Source: an uncultured Collinsella sp. (GTDB lineage Bacteria; Actinomycetota; Coriobacteriia; Coriobacteriales; Coriobacteriaceae). Taken from it: DNA of 17,521 bases. The notes beneath the pieces are model-generated. The model did not search any database. It was not told the DNA's origin and worked only from the letters and a program-made list of their open reading frames with translations. Within the stretch, counting starts at the first letter, position 1. Each line of letters begins with the position of its first letter. Made by a program: the position numbers and the translations under genes. This document shows positions 10,654 to 17,521 of the stretch, one piece after another. The DNA is taken from the NCBI GenBank assembly GCA_958429225.1, contig CAUAJB010000047.1:1-17521 (forward strand). The letters run 5' to 3'.

Positions 10654-12519
10654 ATGACAAATGACTATCGCCGCGGCTCCGACGGGGGTCGCGGTTCTGG
10701 ACGTCCCTCATCGCGGGGACGTTCTGGTTATCAAGGAACGGGTCGGCCATCTTACAACGCGAGGCCGTCCTATGGCAACGACCCCGCGTCGCGTCTCCGT
10801 GGCTCGAGTGGTCCTCAAATGCATAACACCAGACCGCGCAAGAGCTCGTCGACCGAATGGCTTACGGGCACGCCGCTGCCCCGTCGCAAAGCCGTTATGG
10901 GCTTTATCGGGCTTGGCTTGGGTTTGGGCGCCCTTCGCCTTGCCGACTATCAAATCGTGGAAGCCGATAAGTTGCGCGACCGCGCCGATGCACGTCGCTT
11001 GCTTGCGCAGACGCTGTATGCCAAGCGCGGTACCATCTACGACCGTAACGGCAACGTGCTGACGTCGTCGGTCGAATGCCGCAACATCGCCGTGAATCCT
11101 CAGCTTATCGAGGACGTTGACAAGACGGTAACGGCACTGGTCAAAGCTACGGGAATCGATAAAAAGACCTGTCGCGAGCTCGTTGAGTCGGATGGCACCT
11201 GGGTGTATATCAAACGTCAGGTGGACGAGGACGATGTCGCGGCGCTGGAGAAGAAGAACCTGCCAGGCGTGCTCTTTGAGCAGGCCATGAAGCGCGTGTA
11301 TCCCTACGGCAACCTGGCATCGCAGGTGCTTGGCGTGGTAAACGTGGACAACGACGGTCTGACGGGCCTCGAAAAACAGTACAACAAACTTTTGACCGGA
11401 ACCAACGGTTCGCTGGTGCGCGAGCGGGCGAGGGACGGTAGCTATATCGCGGGCGGCGCCTATAAGAAGGTTGCCGCGGTGGACGGCGTGGACATCGTGA
11501 CGACGCTCGATGTCAATATCCAGCGTGCCGCCGAGGACGCCCTGGCCGAGGCGGTCGAAAAGACCAAGGCCAAGAATGGCTCGGCCCTGGTCACCGATCC
11601 CGCGACGGGCGAGATTCTGGCGGCATGCTCGTATCCGACATATGACCAGACCGATCTGGAAAACGCCAAGACCGAGGACATGAACTTGCGCCTGGTTACC
11701 GATGCCTATGAGCCCGGCTCGGTCTTTAAGACGCTCGTGGCCGGTGCCGGCTTCGACTTGGGCGCCGTGCGTTCGAGCACGTCGTTTGAGGTGCCGGCGA
11801 GCATTAAGGTTGGCGACGACACCGTTACCGACGCCGATAAGCGCGACTACACTATGACCATGGACGTGCGCGAGATGATGCGCCGTTCGTCCAATGTGGG
11901 CTTTGTACTGGTGGGACGCAAGATCGGTGCCGATGATTTTGCCACCTATGTGGACAAGTGGGGTATCGGTCATAGCTCCGGTGTCGATTTTCCGGGTGAG
12001 AGTCTGGGCATCGTCAAGGAGCGCGACCAGTACGACGGCGCCACGCTGGGCTCGATGAGCTTTGGCCAGGCGCTGTCCGTCTCGCCGATTGAGGTCGCAC
12101 GTGCCGTGGGCGGCATCGCGAACGACGGCGTGATGATGACCCCGCACTTCTATAAGTCCAGCAAGGGCGATGAGAAGGACTGGGGCGAAGGCGAGCGTGC
12201 GATTTCGGAGGACGCTGCCGCCCAGGTGACATCGTGCATGCAGTCGGTCGTGTCCGAAGGCACGGGCGTTGGCGGTGCGGTCGATGGCTATGACGTGGCG
12301 GGCAAGACCGGTACGGCCGAGCGTGCTGACGAGAACGGCGGTTACCTCAAGGAGAACTACATGTCGTCCTTTATGGGCTTTGCGCCGGCACAATCGCCCA
12401 AGGTGCTGTGCTATATCACACTCGATGGAACGCCGAGCGGCTCGGATGCCGCCGCGGTGCCATTCCAGTCCATTATGGCCAACGCGCTTGACGTGCTGGG
12501 TATCCCGCGCACGAAGTAG
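10654..12519 (+). CDS. ftsI: Septal peptidoglycan transpeptidase FtsI (class B penicillin-binding protein)
   Basis: Membrane-anchored D,D-transpeptidase that cross-links septal peptidoglycan with FtsW. The order is: a long cytoplasmic tail (1-78) rich in Arg, Gly, Ser and Tyr; a membrane anchor (about 80-96, AVMGFIGLGLGLGALRL); the PBP dimerisation domain beginning with RGTIYDRNG (125-133); then the transpeptidase domain. All three active-site motifs are intact: SVFK (Ser356 nucleophile, Lys359), SSN (412-414) and KTG (551-553). At 621 residues it is slightly longer than E. coli FtsI because of the tail. The ATG at 10654 lies 17 nt after ftsL with only a weak ribosome site, suggesting translational coupling. 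The 125-bp gap after it is where murE is normally found. It would be the target of beta-lactams acting on septation. Confidence 0.95.
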   Translation: MTNDYRRGSDGGRGSGRPSSRGRSGYQGTGRPSYNARPSYGNDPASRLRGSSGPQMHNTRPRKSSSTEWLTGTPLPRRKAVMGFIGLGLGLGALRLADYQIVEADKLRDRADARRLLAQTLYAKRGTIYDRNGNVLTSSVECRNIAVNPQLIEDVDKTVTALVKATGIDKKTCRELVESDGTWVYIKRQVDEDDVAALEKKNLPGVLFEQAMKRVYPYGNLASQVLGVVNVDNDGLTGLEKQYNKLLTGTNGSLVRERARDGSYIAGGAYKKVAAVDGVDIVTTLDVNIQRAAEDALAEAVEKTKAKNGSALVTDPATGEILAACSYPTYDQTDLENAKTEDMNLRLVTDAYEPGSVFKTLVAGAGFDLGAVRSSTSFEVPASIKVGDDTVTDADKRDYTMTMDVREMMRRSSNVGFVLVGRKIGADDFATYVDKWGIGHSSGVDFPGESLGIVKERDQYDGATLGSMSFGQALSVSPIEVARAVGGIANDGVMMTPHFYKSSKGDEKDWGEGERAISEDAAAQVTSCMQSVVSEGTGVGGAVDGYDVAGKTGTAERADENGGYLKENYMSSFMGFAPAQSPKVLCYITLDGTPSGSDAAAVPFQSIMANALDVLGIPRTK

Positions 12520-12644
12520 GGGGTTACAATCTTGAGCGTGGTCTGCCGTTTGATCTGAAGGGTGTTCACATGCCCTGCACCACGCGCGCATGGCACTGGG
12601 ATACAATACGCCGATAGCATTATTAGGTTTACAGGGGAGCTGCA
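12520..12644 (+). other. ftsI-murF spacer with candidate internal promoter, no murE
   Basis: This 125-bp gap is long for an otherwise tightly packed cluster. It contains GCGTGGT/ACCACGC (12536-12585), a 7-bp inverted repeat with AGGG/CCCT inside, and TACAAT at 12602-12607, a possible -10 box without a good -35. Another TACAAT lies at 12525-12530. No remnant of murE coding sequence is recognisable. Confidence 0.4.
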
Positions 12645-14069
12645 ATGATAGAGATCGCCGTCAACAACCTCGCGGCCTCAACGGGGGCCCGAACCGTGAC
12701 GGAAGAAGTCGATCGGGTATGCCGCGGGTGCGTTATCGACTCGCGTCAGGTCGAGGAGGGGACGATCTTTGTCGCCTTCCCCGGCGAAAAGGTCGACGGC
12801 AACGATTTTGCCTCCCGTGCCATCGAGTCGGGTGCCGGTGCCGTCGTGATGACGCGCGAGCCCGATGCCGAGCTGGTTTCGCTGGCGCAGGACAAAGGAT
12901 GCGCCATCTTGCTGACCGACGACCCCGTGGAGTTCTTGCTGCGTCTGGCGCATGTATATCGCTTGGAGCTTGGCTGCCTGGTCGTCGGCATTACCGGTTC
13001 GATTGGCAAGACGACGACCAAGGACGTGCTTGCCGCCGTGCTCGCCAAGCGTTATCGCGTCTGGGCCACGAAGGGTAATTTCAACAACTTGATCGGCATG
13101 CCGCTCACGGTGCTTTCCGCTCCGGCCGATACCGAGGTCCTGGTGCTCGAGATGGGCATGAACCATTTTCATGAGATTGAGCGCCTGTCCCAGTCCGCCA
13201 ACCCCAATCTTGCCATCGTGAGTAAGATCGGAACTTCCCACATCGGTATCCTGGGCAGCCGCGAGAACATCGCCCGCGCCAAGTCCGAGATTGTCCAGGG
13301 CATGTGCGCCGCCGGCGATTTCTCGCCGTTGCTGGTTTTGGGCGGCGAGGACGACTTCACGCCGTTCATTCGCGATACGTTCGCCCAGCCTGCGGGTATT
13401 GACGTGATGCTGGCCGGTGTCTCGGACGACGACGAGGTCCGCGCACGCGACATTCGCGTCGACGACGAGGGCCATCCGGTCTTTACGCTCGACTTTGGTC
13501 AGGGCGACACGGTCGATACCATGCTGGCCATTCCCGGCGTGCAGTCCGTGCCCAATGCCGTCAAGGCCGCCGCGGTCGGCTATCGTCTGGGCGTGACGCC
13601 CGAGCAGATCGATGCTGCCTTTAGGGGCCTTACGATCACCGGTCACCGTCAGGAGATCAAGCGCGCCAAGAGCGGAGCACGCATCATCGACGACTCCTAT
13701 AACGCCAGTGCCGAGTCTATGGCTGCCGGCCTCGATTTGCTGTGCTCGCTCATCTGTGACGGTTCGCGCATGGCGATCTTGGGCGAGATGGGCGAGATGG
13801 GTGACGAGGCTCCCCGCATGCATGAGCTCGTGGGCGCCTATGCCGCCGCCAAGAAGCTCGACATGCTCGCGTGCGTCGGCGGCGAGCTGGCTCAGCTCAT
13901 GGCCGATGCCGCACGTATGATGGGTATGGATGAGGACCGCATCCAGGTGTTCTCCGATTATCAGCAGGTGCTCGACCGCATGGGCGGCGCGCTTGAAAAT
14001 CATGATGTTGTACTGGTCAAGGGTTCCCGTTTTGTTGAGCTCGACCGCTTTGTGGAAGGTGTGTGCTAG
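12645..14069 (+). CDS. murF: UDP-MurNAc-tripeptide--D-alanyl-D-alanine ligase MurF
   Basis: Cytoplasmic ATP-dependent ligase that adds D-Ala-D-Ala to the UDP-MurNAc tripeptide, the last soluble precursor step. The 474 residues show the three Mur ligase domains: an N-terminal substrate domain (CVIDSRQVEEGTIFVAFPG, 29-47), the ATPase domain with the P-loop GITGSIGKTTTKD (115-127) and the GNFNN segment (144-148), and a C-terminal domain containing IIDDSYNASAESMAAGL (347-363) and LGEMGEMG (379-386). DSYNA is characteristic of MurF rather than MurE, and no tripeptide-ligase signature is seen. The ATG at 12645 has a strong site AGGGGAG (12633-12639) at 5 nt. mraY begins 3 nt after its stop. Because murE is missing here, its tripeptide substrate must be made by a gene elsewhere on the chromosome. 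Confidence 0.95.
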   Translation: MIEIAVNNLAASTGARTVTEEVDRVCRGCVIDSRQVEEGTIFVAFPGEKVDGNDFASRAIESGAGAVVMTREPDAELVSLAQDKGCAILLTDDPVEFLLRLAHVYRLELGCLVVGITGSIGKTTTKDVLAAVLAKRYRVWATKGNFNNLIGMPLTVLSAPADTEVLVLEMGMNHFHEIERLSQSANPNLAIVSKIGTSHIGILGSRENIARAKSEIVQGMCAAGDFSPLLVLGGEDDFTPFIRDTFAQPAGIDVMLAGVSDDDEVRARDIRVDDEGHPVFTLDFGQGDTVDTMLAIPGVQSVPNAVKAAAVGYRLGVTPEQIDAAFRGLTITGHRQEIKRAKSGARIIDDSYNASAESMAAGLDLLCSLICDGSRMAILGEMGEMGDEAPRMHELVGAYAAAKKLDMLACVGGELAQLMADAARMMGMDEDRIQVFSDYQQVLDRMGGALENHDVVLVKGSRFVELDRFVEGVC

Positions 14070-14072
14070 CCC

Positions 14073-15092
14073 ATGTTCGGCAATCCCTCGTATCCTACGT
14101 ATCAGGCCTTTTTGGGACTTGGCATCGCTGCCGCCATTGCGCTGCTGCTTATGCCGTGGTGGATCAAGCTGCTGAAGGTCGAGGGTATCGGCCAACAGGT
14201 CCGAGCCGACGGCCCCAAGCGTCATTTGATTAAACAGGGTACGCCGACCATGGGCGGCGTCATCATCCTTGTCGCGATCTCGCTGACCTGCCTGCTGATG
14301 GGCAAACTCACCACCGAGCTCGTGCTCGTGCTGTTTGCCACGCTGGCCACCGGCGTTCTGGGTCTCATCGACGACCTGACCTCCGTCACGCATGGTCGCT
14401 CGCTCGGCCTGACGCCTCACGCTAAGATGATCGGCCTGACCATCATCTGCGTCACCTTTACCGTGCTCGCCGTCAATTGGTGCGGCGTCGCTCCCGAGAT
14501 TCGTTTTCCCGGCGGCCTGACGATTGACCTCGGTGTTCTTTCGACCACCATCTGCGGCCTTTCGTTTCCGTGGTTCTACATTGTATTTTGCTGGCTGATG
14601 ATCGCTGGTCTTTCCAATGCCGTGAACCTGACCGATGGTCTGGACGGCCTTGCCGGCGGCACTTCCATGATCGCCATGCTCGCCATGGCTGCTATGGCGT
14701 TTTTGCACGGTGACGTGAACCTGTCTATCTTCTGCACGGCGTGCGCCGGTGCTTGCCTGGGCTTTTTGTGGTTCAACTGCTACCCGGCGAGCATCTTTAT
14801 GGGCGATACCGGCTCGCTTGCACTGGGTGCCGCTTTTGCCTGCACCTCCATCATGACCAACACCGAAGTCGTTTCCCTTATCATCGGTGGCCTGTTTATC
14901 GTCGAGACCCTGTCGGTCATGATCCAGGTCGTCTATTTCCACTTTACGCACAAGCGCGTCTTCCTTATGGCGCCCATCCATCATCATTTCGAAAAGAAGG
15001 GCTGGGCCGAGACCAAGGTCGTTATCCGTTTTTGGATTATCGCCGCGGCCTTTGGCGCCGTTGGCCTCGCCCTGTTCTTCCAGTTGGGATAG
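14073..15092 (+). CDS. mraY: Phospho-MurNAc-pentapeptide transferase MraY (lipid I synthase)
   Basis: Integral membrane enzyme that moves phospho-MurNAc-pentapeptide from UDP to undecaprenyl phosphate, making lipid I. The 339-residue protein has about ten hydrophobic segments and the family's active-site motifs: the paired Asp100-Asp101 (LIDDLT), NLTDGLDGLAGG (185-196), the catalytic-region Asp245 in FMGDTGS (243-249) and the HHH loop (303-305) in APIHHHFEKKGW. It opens with a short extracytoplasmic stretch and GTPTMGG (57-62 region), also conserved. The ATG at 14073 is 3 nt after murF; GGAAGG (14055-14060) at 12 nt within the end of murF may serve as ribosome site, so translation is likely coupled. 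The next gene, murD, starts 9 nt after it. Confidence 0.96.
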   Translation: MFGNPSYPTYQAFLGLGIAAAIALLLMPWWIKLLKVEGIGQQVRADGPKRHLIKQGTPTMGGVIILVAISLTCLLMGKLTTELVLVLFATLATGVLGLIDDLTSVTHGRSLGLTPHAKMIGLTIICVTFTVLAVNWCGVAPEIRFPGGLTIDLGVLSTTICGLSFPWFYIVFCWLMIAGLSNAVNLTDGLDGLAGGTSMIAMLAMAAMAFLHGDVNLSIFCTACAGACLGFLWFNCYPASIFMGDTGSLALGAAFACTSIMTNTEVVSLIIGGLFIVETLSVMIQVVYFHFTHKRVFLMAPIHHHFEKKGWAETKVVIRFWIIAAAFGAVGLALFFQLG

Positions 15093-15101
15093 TGGTCTTT
15101 C

Positions 15102-16508
15102 ATGCCTCTTGCTGATGTCTTTAGCCTGCTTGTTTTGGGGCAGGGTAAATCCGGTCTCGATGTCGCCCGTTGGGCGTTGGCTCATCCCGAGCGCGTGAGC
15201 GCCACGACCGTGTATGGCGGCGGTACCTCCGAGCCCAATGACGCCACGCGTGCGCTCGAGGCGCAGGGCGCGTCGTTTGTCTACGGCACCGAGCAGGTCG
15301 AGGGTGCCTATGACGTGTGCGTGACATGCCCGGGTATCTCGGAGTTCTCGGCCTTCTTTAAGGCTGGGCGTGAGCATGCCGCTCAGATTATGGGCGAGCC
15401 CGAGTTTGCCTATCGTCTGTCTCCCCAAAATTGGATCGCCATCACGGGCACCAATGGCAAGACAACTACCACGTCGCTGACCGATTATCTGCTCAAGGCC
15501 GCCGGTGAAGCCAGCGTGGCCGTCGGCAATATCGGCGAGCCACCGGTGAACGAGATCGACGGCCGCGCACACAATGAGTGGTTTGTGGCTGAGCTTTCGA
15601 GTTATCAGATTGCTACGACCGCCGAGCTTCATCCTCGCGTGGCGGTACTGCTCAACATCACGCCCGACCACCTGGGCTGGCACAAGAGCCACAAGAACTA
15701 TGCGCTTGCCAAGATCAAGTTGTTCGAGAATATGGTCGATGACGACCTCGTGGTTATCGACGTCGAGGATGCCGGCATCCATGAGTTCGATGAGTACATC
15801 TACACACCGGGTCGCCGCATCTGCAAGGTCGCTTTTGACGAGCCCGAGGGTGCAGACGTCGCCTTTGTGCGCGACGGCAAGATGGTCGTGCGCCTGAAGG
15901 GCGTCGAGACTCAGCTTGTCGCCACGTCTGAGCTCAAGATCTCGGGCCATCACAATGTCATCAATGCCTTATGCGCCGCCACGGCTGCTCTGGCCGTCGG
16001 TGCCGATCCCGAGGGCATTTGCCGCGGTTTGGCATCGTTCCAGCCGCTGGAGCACCGCGTTGAACCCTGCGGCGAGATCGATGGCGTGCGCTACGTCAAC
16101 GATTCCAAGGCAACGAACACCGATGCGGTCGAAAAGGCCCTGACGGCGTTTCCCGATGACGACGTGATCTTGCTGCTCGGCGGTCACGATAAGGGTACGC
16201 CGCTTGCGGACTTTGCCCGCGTCGTTATGGACAACGTGCGCTCGGTCGTTTGCTTTGGCGATGCGCGCGAGCGCTTTACCGCCGCTATGGACGAGGCCGA
16301 TGTCGATGGTGACGTGGATATCGCCCAGGCCGATGATCTGCGCGATGCCGTTGACGTTGCCCGCTCGCTCTCGAGCCGCGGCGACGTGATCCTGCTTTCG
16401 CCCGCTTGCTCTTCGTTCGACGAGTTCTCGGGCTACGAGGAGCGCGGTCGCGTGTTTAAGGACTACGTTGCCCAGCTTGCCGCGGCAGCGAAATCGCAAA
16501 CGGAATAG
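15102..16508 (+). CDS. murD: UDP-MurNAc-L-alanine--D-glutamate ligase MurD
   Basis: Cytoplasmic ATP-dependent ligase that adds D-glutamate to UDP-MurNAc-L-Ala. The 468 residues comprise an N-terminal Rossmann-like UDP-binding domain (LLVLGQGKSGLDVARW, 9-24), the ATPase domain with P-loop GTNGKTTTT (116-124), ELSSYQ (164-169) and NITPDHLGWH (185-194), and a C-terminal domain with EHRVEPCGEIDGVRYVNDSK (317-336) and LSPACSSFDEFSGYEERG (432-449). These last two signatures are specific to MurD among Mur ligases. The ATG at 15102 lies 9 nt after mraY with only a weak ribosome site (GGATAGTGG), consistent with coupled translation. ftsW follows 9 nt after its stop. No missing catalytic residue or frameshift is seen. 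Confidence 0.96.
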   Translation: MPLADVFSLLVLGQGKSGLDVARWALAHPERVSATTVYGGGTSEPNDATRALEAQGASFVYGTEQVEGAYDVCVTCPGISEFSAFFKAGREHAAQIMGEPEFAYRLSPQNWIAITGTNGKTTTTSLTDYLLKAAGEASVAVGNIGEPPVNEIDGRAHNEWFVAELSSYQIATTAELHPRVAVLLNITPDHLGWHKSHKNYALAKIKLFENMVDDDLVVIDVEDAGIHEFDEYIYTPGRRICKVAFDEPEGADVAFVRDGKMVVRLKGVETQLVATSELKISGHHNVINALCAATAALAVGADPEGICRGLASFQPLEHRVEPCGEIDGVRYVNDSKATNTDAVEKALTAFPDDDVILLLGGHDKGTPLADFARVVMDNVRSVVCFGDARERFTAAMDEADVDGDVDIAQADDLRDAVDVARSLSSRGDVILLSPACSSFDEFSGYEERGRVFKDYVAQLAAAAKSQTE

Positions 16509-16517
16509 GGGTTGCCG

Positions 16518-17521
16518 GTGAGAGAGGAGAGCCCCCGAAGTGATATGAGGAGGCCCGACTCGGACCGTGCTTCCTCGCTGCGTAGCACGCCGCGTTCCGG
16601 ACGCGGCGGGCAGACGTTCGGTGAGCGCTATATTGCCGGCGTCCCCGCTCGCATCATGCGCCCTCGTTTGATATTTATGGCTTGCCTGTTTAGCTTGGTT
16701 TGCTTCGGCTTGCTGATGGTGTACTCGGCATCTTCGGTCGAGGCGCTGCACGAGAATGGTACGGCGACGTTTTTCCTGTTTCGACAGGCCGCGTTTGCTG
16801 GAGTTGGCGTGCTGGCCATGGTTGCCATCGTGCGCGTCTTGCCGGACAGTTGGTTTGGGGAAGACGTGCTCAGGATCTTCCTCATGGGCATGATAGGGCT
16901 ACTGGTTCTGGTGTTCTTTATGGGTAGCGGCAGTCGTGGCGCCACGCGTTGGCTCAACATCGCCGGTATTCAGTTCCAGCCGTCTGAGTTTTTAAAGCCG
17001 TTCGCCATCGCGTATTCGGCAATCATGCTCGACCGCATCTTTTCGCCCGGCGGCAACATCAACGAGTTTCTTCGCAAGATGGGTGTCTACCTGGGCATTT
17101 CGCTCTTTCTGATTTTTGTTCAGCCCGATTTTGGCACCGTTCTGATCATCTTGCTGACCCTCATGTGCATGGCGTTGTTTGCGGGATTGGACCCCAAATA
17201 TATCGTTTGGACGGTCGTTGCCGGCATCGCCGTCATTGCGATCGCCCTTATCGCCGAGCCGTATCGTATGACGCGTGTCGAGGTTGCTTGGAATCCTTGG
17301 GCAGACGAATATGGTGATGGCTATCAGGCCACGCTTGCCATTATGGCGTTTGCCTCGGGCGGCCTGTTCGGTCGCGGTATCGGTAACTCCACCATGAAGT
17401 ACTCGTATTTGCCCGAGGCGCATAACGACTACATCTTGGCTATTATCGGCGAGGAAGTTGGCTTTATCGGAACCGTGCTGTTCTTCTTGGTGTTCGCGAT
17501 GCTGATCTACTCGGCGTTTCG
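16518..17521 (+). CDS. ftsW: Septal peptidoglycan glycosyltransferase FtsW (partial, runs off the window)
   Basis: SEDS-family membrane glycosyltransferase that polymerises lipid II at the septum together with FtsI. About 334 residues are present and the reading frame is open at the window end. A 48-residue basic cytoplasmic tail (rich in Arg and Ser) precedes the first membrane segment (about 50-70). Family motifs are GSRGATRWLNIAG (138-150), QPSEFLK (154-160), QPDFGT (202-207) and WNPWADEYGDGYQ (258-270), whose Asp263 aligns with the essential Asp297 of E. coli FtsW. GGLFGRGIGNS (281-291), LPEAHNDYI (298-306) and GEEVGFIG (311-318) follow. The WNPW motif favours FtsW over RodA. The start chosen is the GTG at 16518, with AGGGG (16507-16511) overlapping the murD stop at 6-nt spacing. 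An ATG at 16545 in the same frame lacks a good ribosome site but remains possible. Confidence 0.93.
   Translation, partial: MREESPRSDMRRPDSDRASSLRSTPRSGRGGQTFGERYIAGVPARIMRPRLIFMACLFSLVCFGLLMVYSASSVEALHENGTATFFLFRQAAFAGVGVLAMVAIVRVLPDSWFGEDVLRIFLMGMIGLLVLVFFMGSGSRGATRWLNIAGIQFQPSEFLKPFAIAYSAIMLDRIFSPGGNINEFLRKMGVYLGISLFLIFVQPDFGTVLIILLTLMCMALFAGLDPKYIVWTVVAGIAVIAIALIAEPYRMTRVEVAWNPWADEYGDGYQATLAIMAFASGGLFGRGIGNSTMKYSYLPEAHNDYILAIIGEEVGFIGTVLFFLVFAMLIYSAF

Noticed and set aside
12520..12644. Remnant of a decayed murE
   Set aside because: None of the three frames in the gap shows Mur ligase motifs, and the gap is too short to judge homology by eye.
12678..15953. Very long antisense open frame (1091 codons, minus strand) across murF, mraY and murD
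   Set aside because: It lies wholly opposite three clearly functional genes. Long antisense frames are expected from their GC-rich codon use. No ribosome site or recognisable domain is seen. The same applies to antisense frames at 3302-4885, 5664-7196 and 10708-12645.
1..17521. CRISPR arrays, tRNA or rRNA genes, insertion sequences, prophage or toxin-antitoxin genes
   Set aside because: None was seen by eye. No regularly spaced identical repeats, no cloverleaf-like segments and no transposase motifs were found. XerD is a core housekeeping recombinase here rather than a mobile-element integrase.

Overview
The window looks like the chromosome of a high-GC Gram-positive anaerobe of the class Coriobacteriia, most likely a Collinsella relative. 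This is inferred from the gene content (an arginine deiminase operon, then pyrG directly followed by xerD, then a dcw division and cell-wall cluster), from the codon usage and from the protein sequences. No 16S rRNA or other diagnostic marker is present. All genes are on the + strand and most are core genes. I see no phage, IS element, CRISPR array, tRNA or rRNA. I found no clear undescribed multi-gene system. The most unusual material is non-coding.

Region 1 (1-2922) is the arginine deiminase pathway: the last 18 codons of arcA (with the catalytic Cys), arcB (ornithine carbamoyltransferase) and a YfcC/DcuC-type membrane transporter that probably exchanges arginine and ornithine. Hairpins lie in both spacers and a strong terminator follows. 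Carbamate kinase (arcC) is not in the window. Region 2 (2782-3337) has no gene. It holds a run of six closely packed hairpins, ending in a 100-bp element with perfect 15-bp terminal inverted repeats around a bidirectional terminator-like hairpin, then a pair of imperfect direct repeats and a TATAAT box.

Region 3 (3338-5464) holds a DUF1846 protein of unknown function and a small winged-helix regulator, each followed by its own terminator. Region 4 (5586-8294) is pyrG (CTP synthase) with xerD (tyrosine recombinase) starting 2 nt after it. They are closed by a hairpin with a perfect 20-bp stem.

Region 5 (8295-8654) is a dense regulatory region before the dcw cluster. It has three AACATAT repeats (one inside a LexA-box-like sequence), a strong G-quadruplex motif, TGGGG repeats of the MraZ-operator kind, a good sigma-70 promoter (TTGAAA, 17 bp, TATTAT) and two copies of a GGGG-N5-CCCC dyad.

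Region 6 (8655-17521) is the dcw cluster mraZ, rsmH, ftsL, ftsI, murF, mraY, murD and ftsW (cut by the window end). It makes the lipid-linked peptidoglycan precursor and the septal synthase FtsW-FtsI with its partner FtsL. murE, normally between ftsI and murF, is absent and a 125-bp spacer stands in its place.
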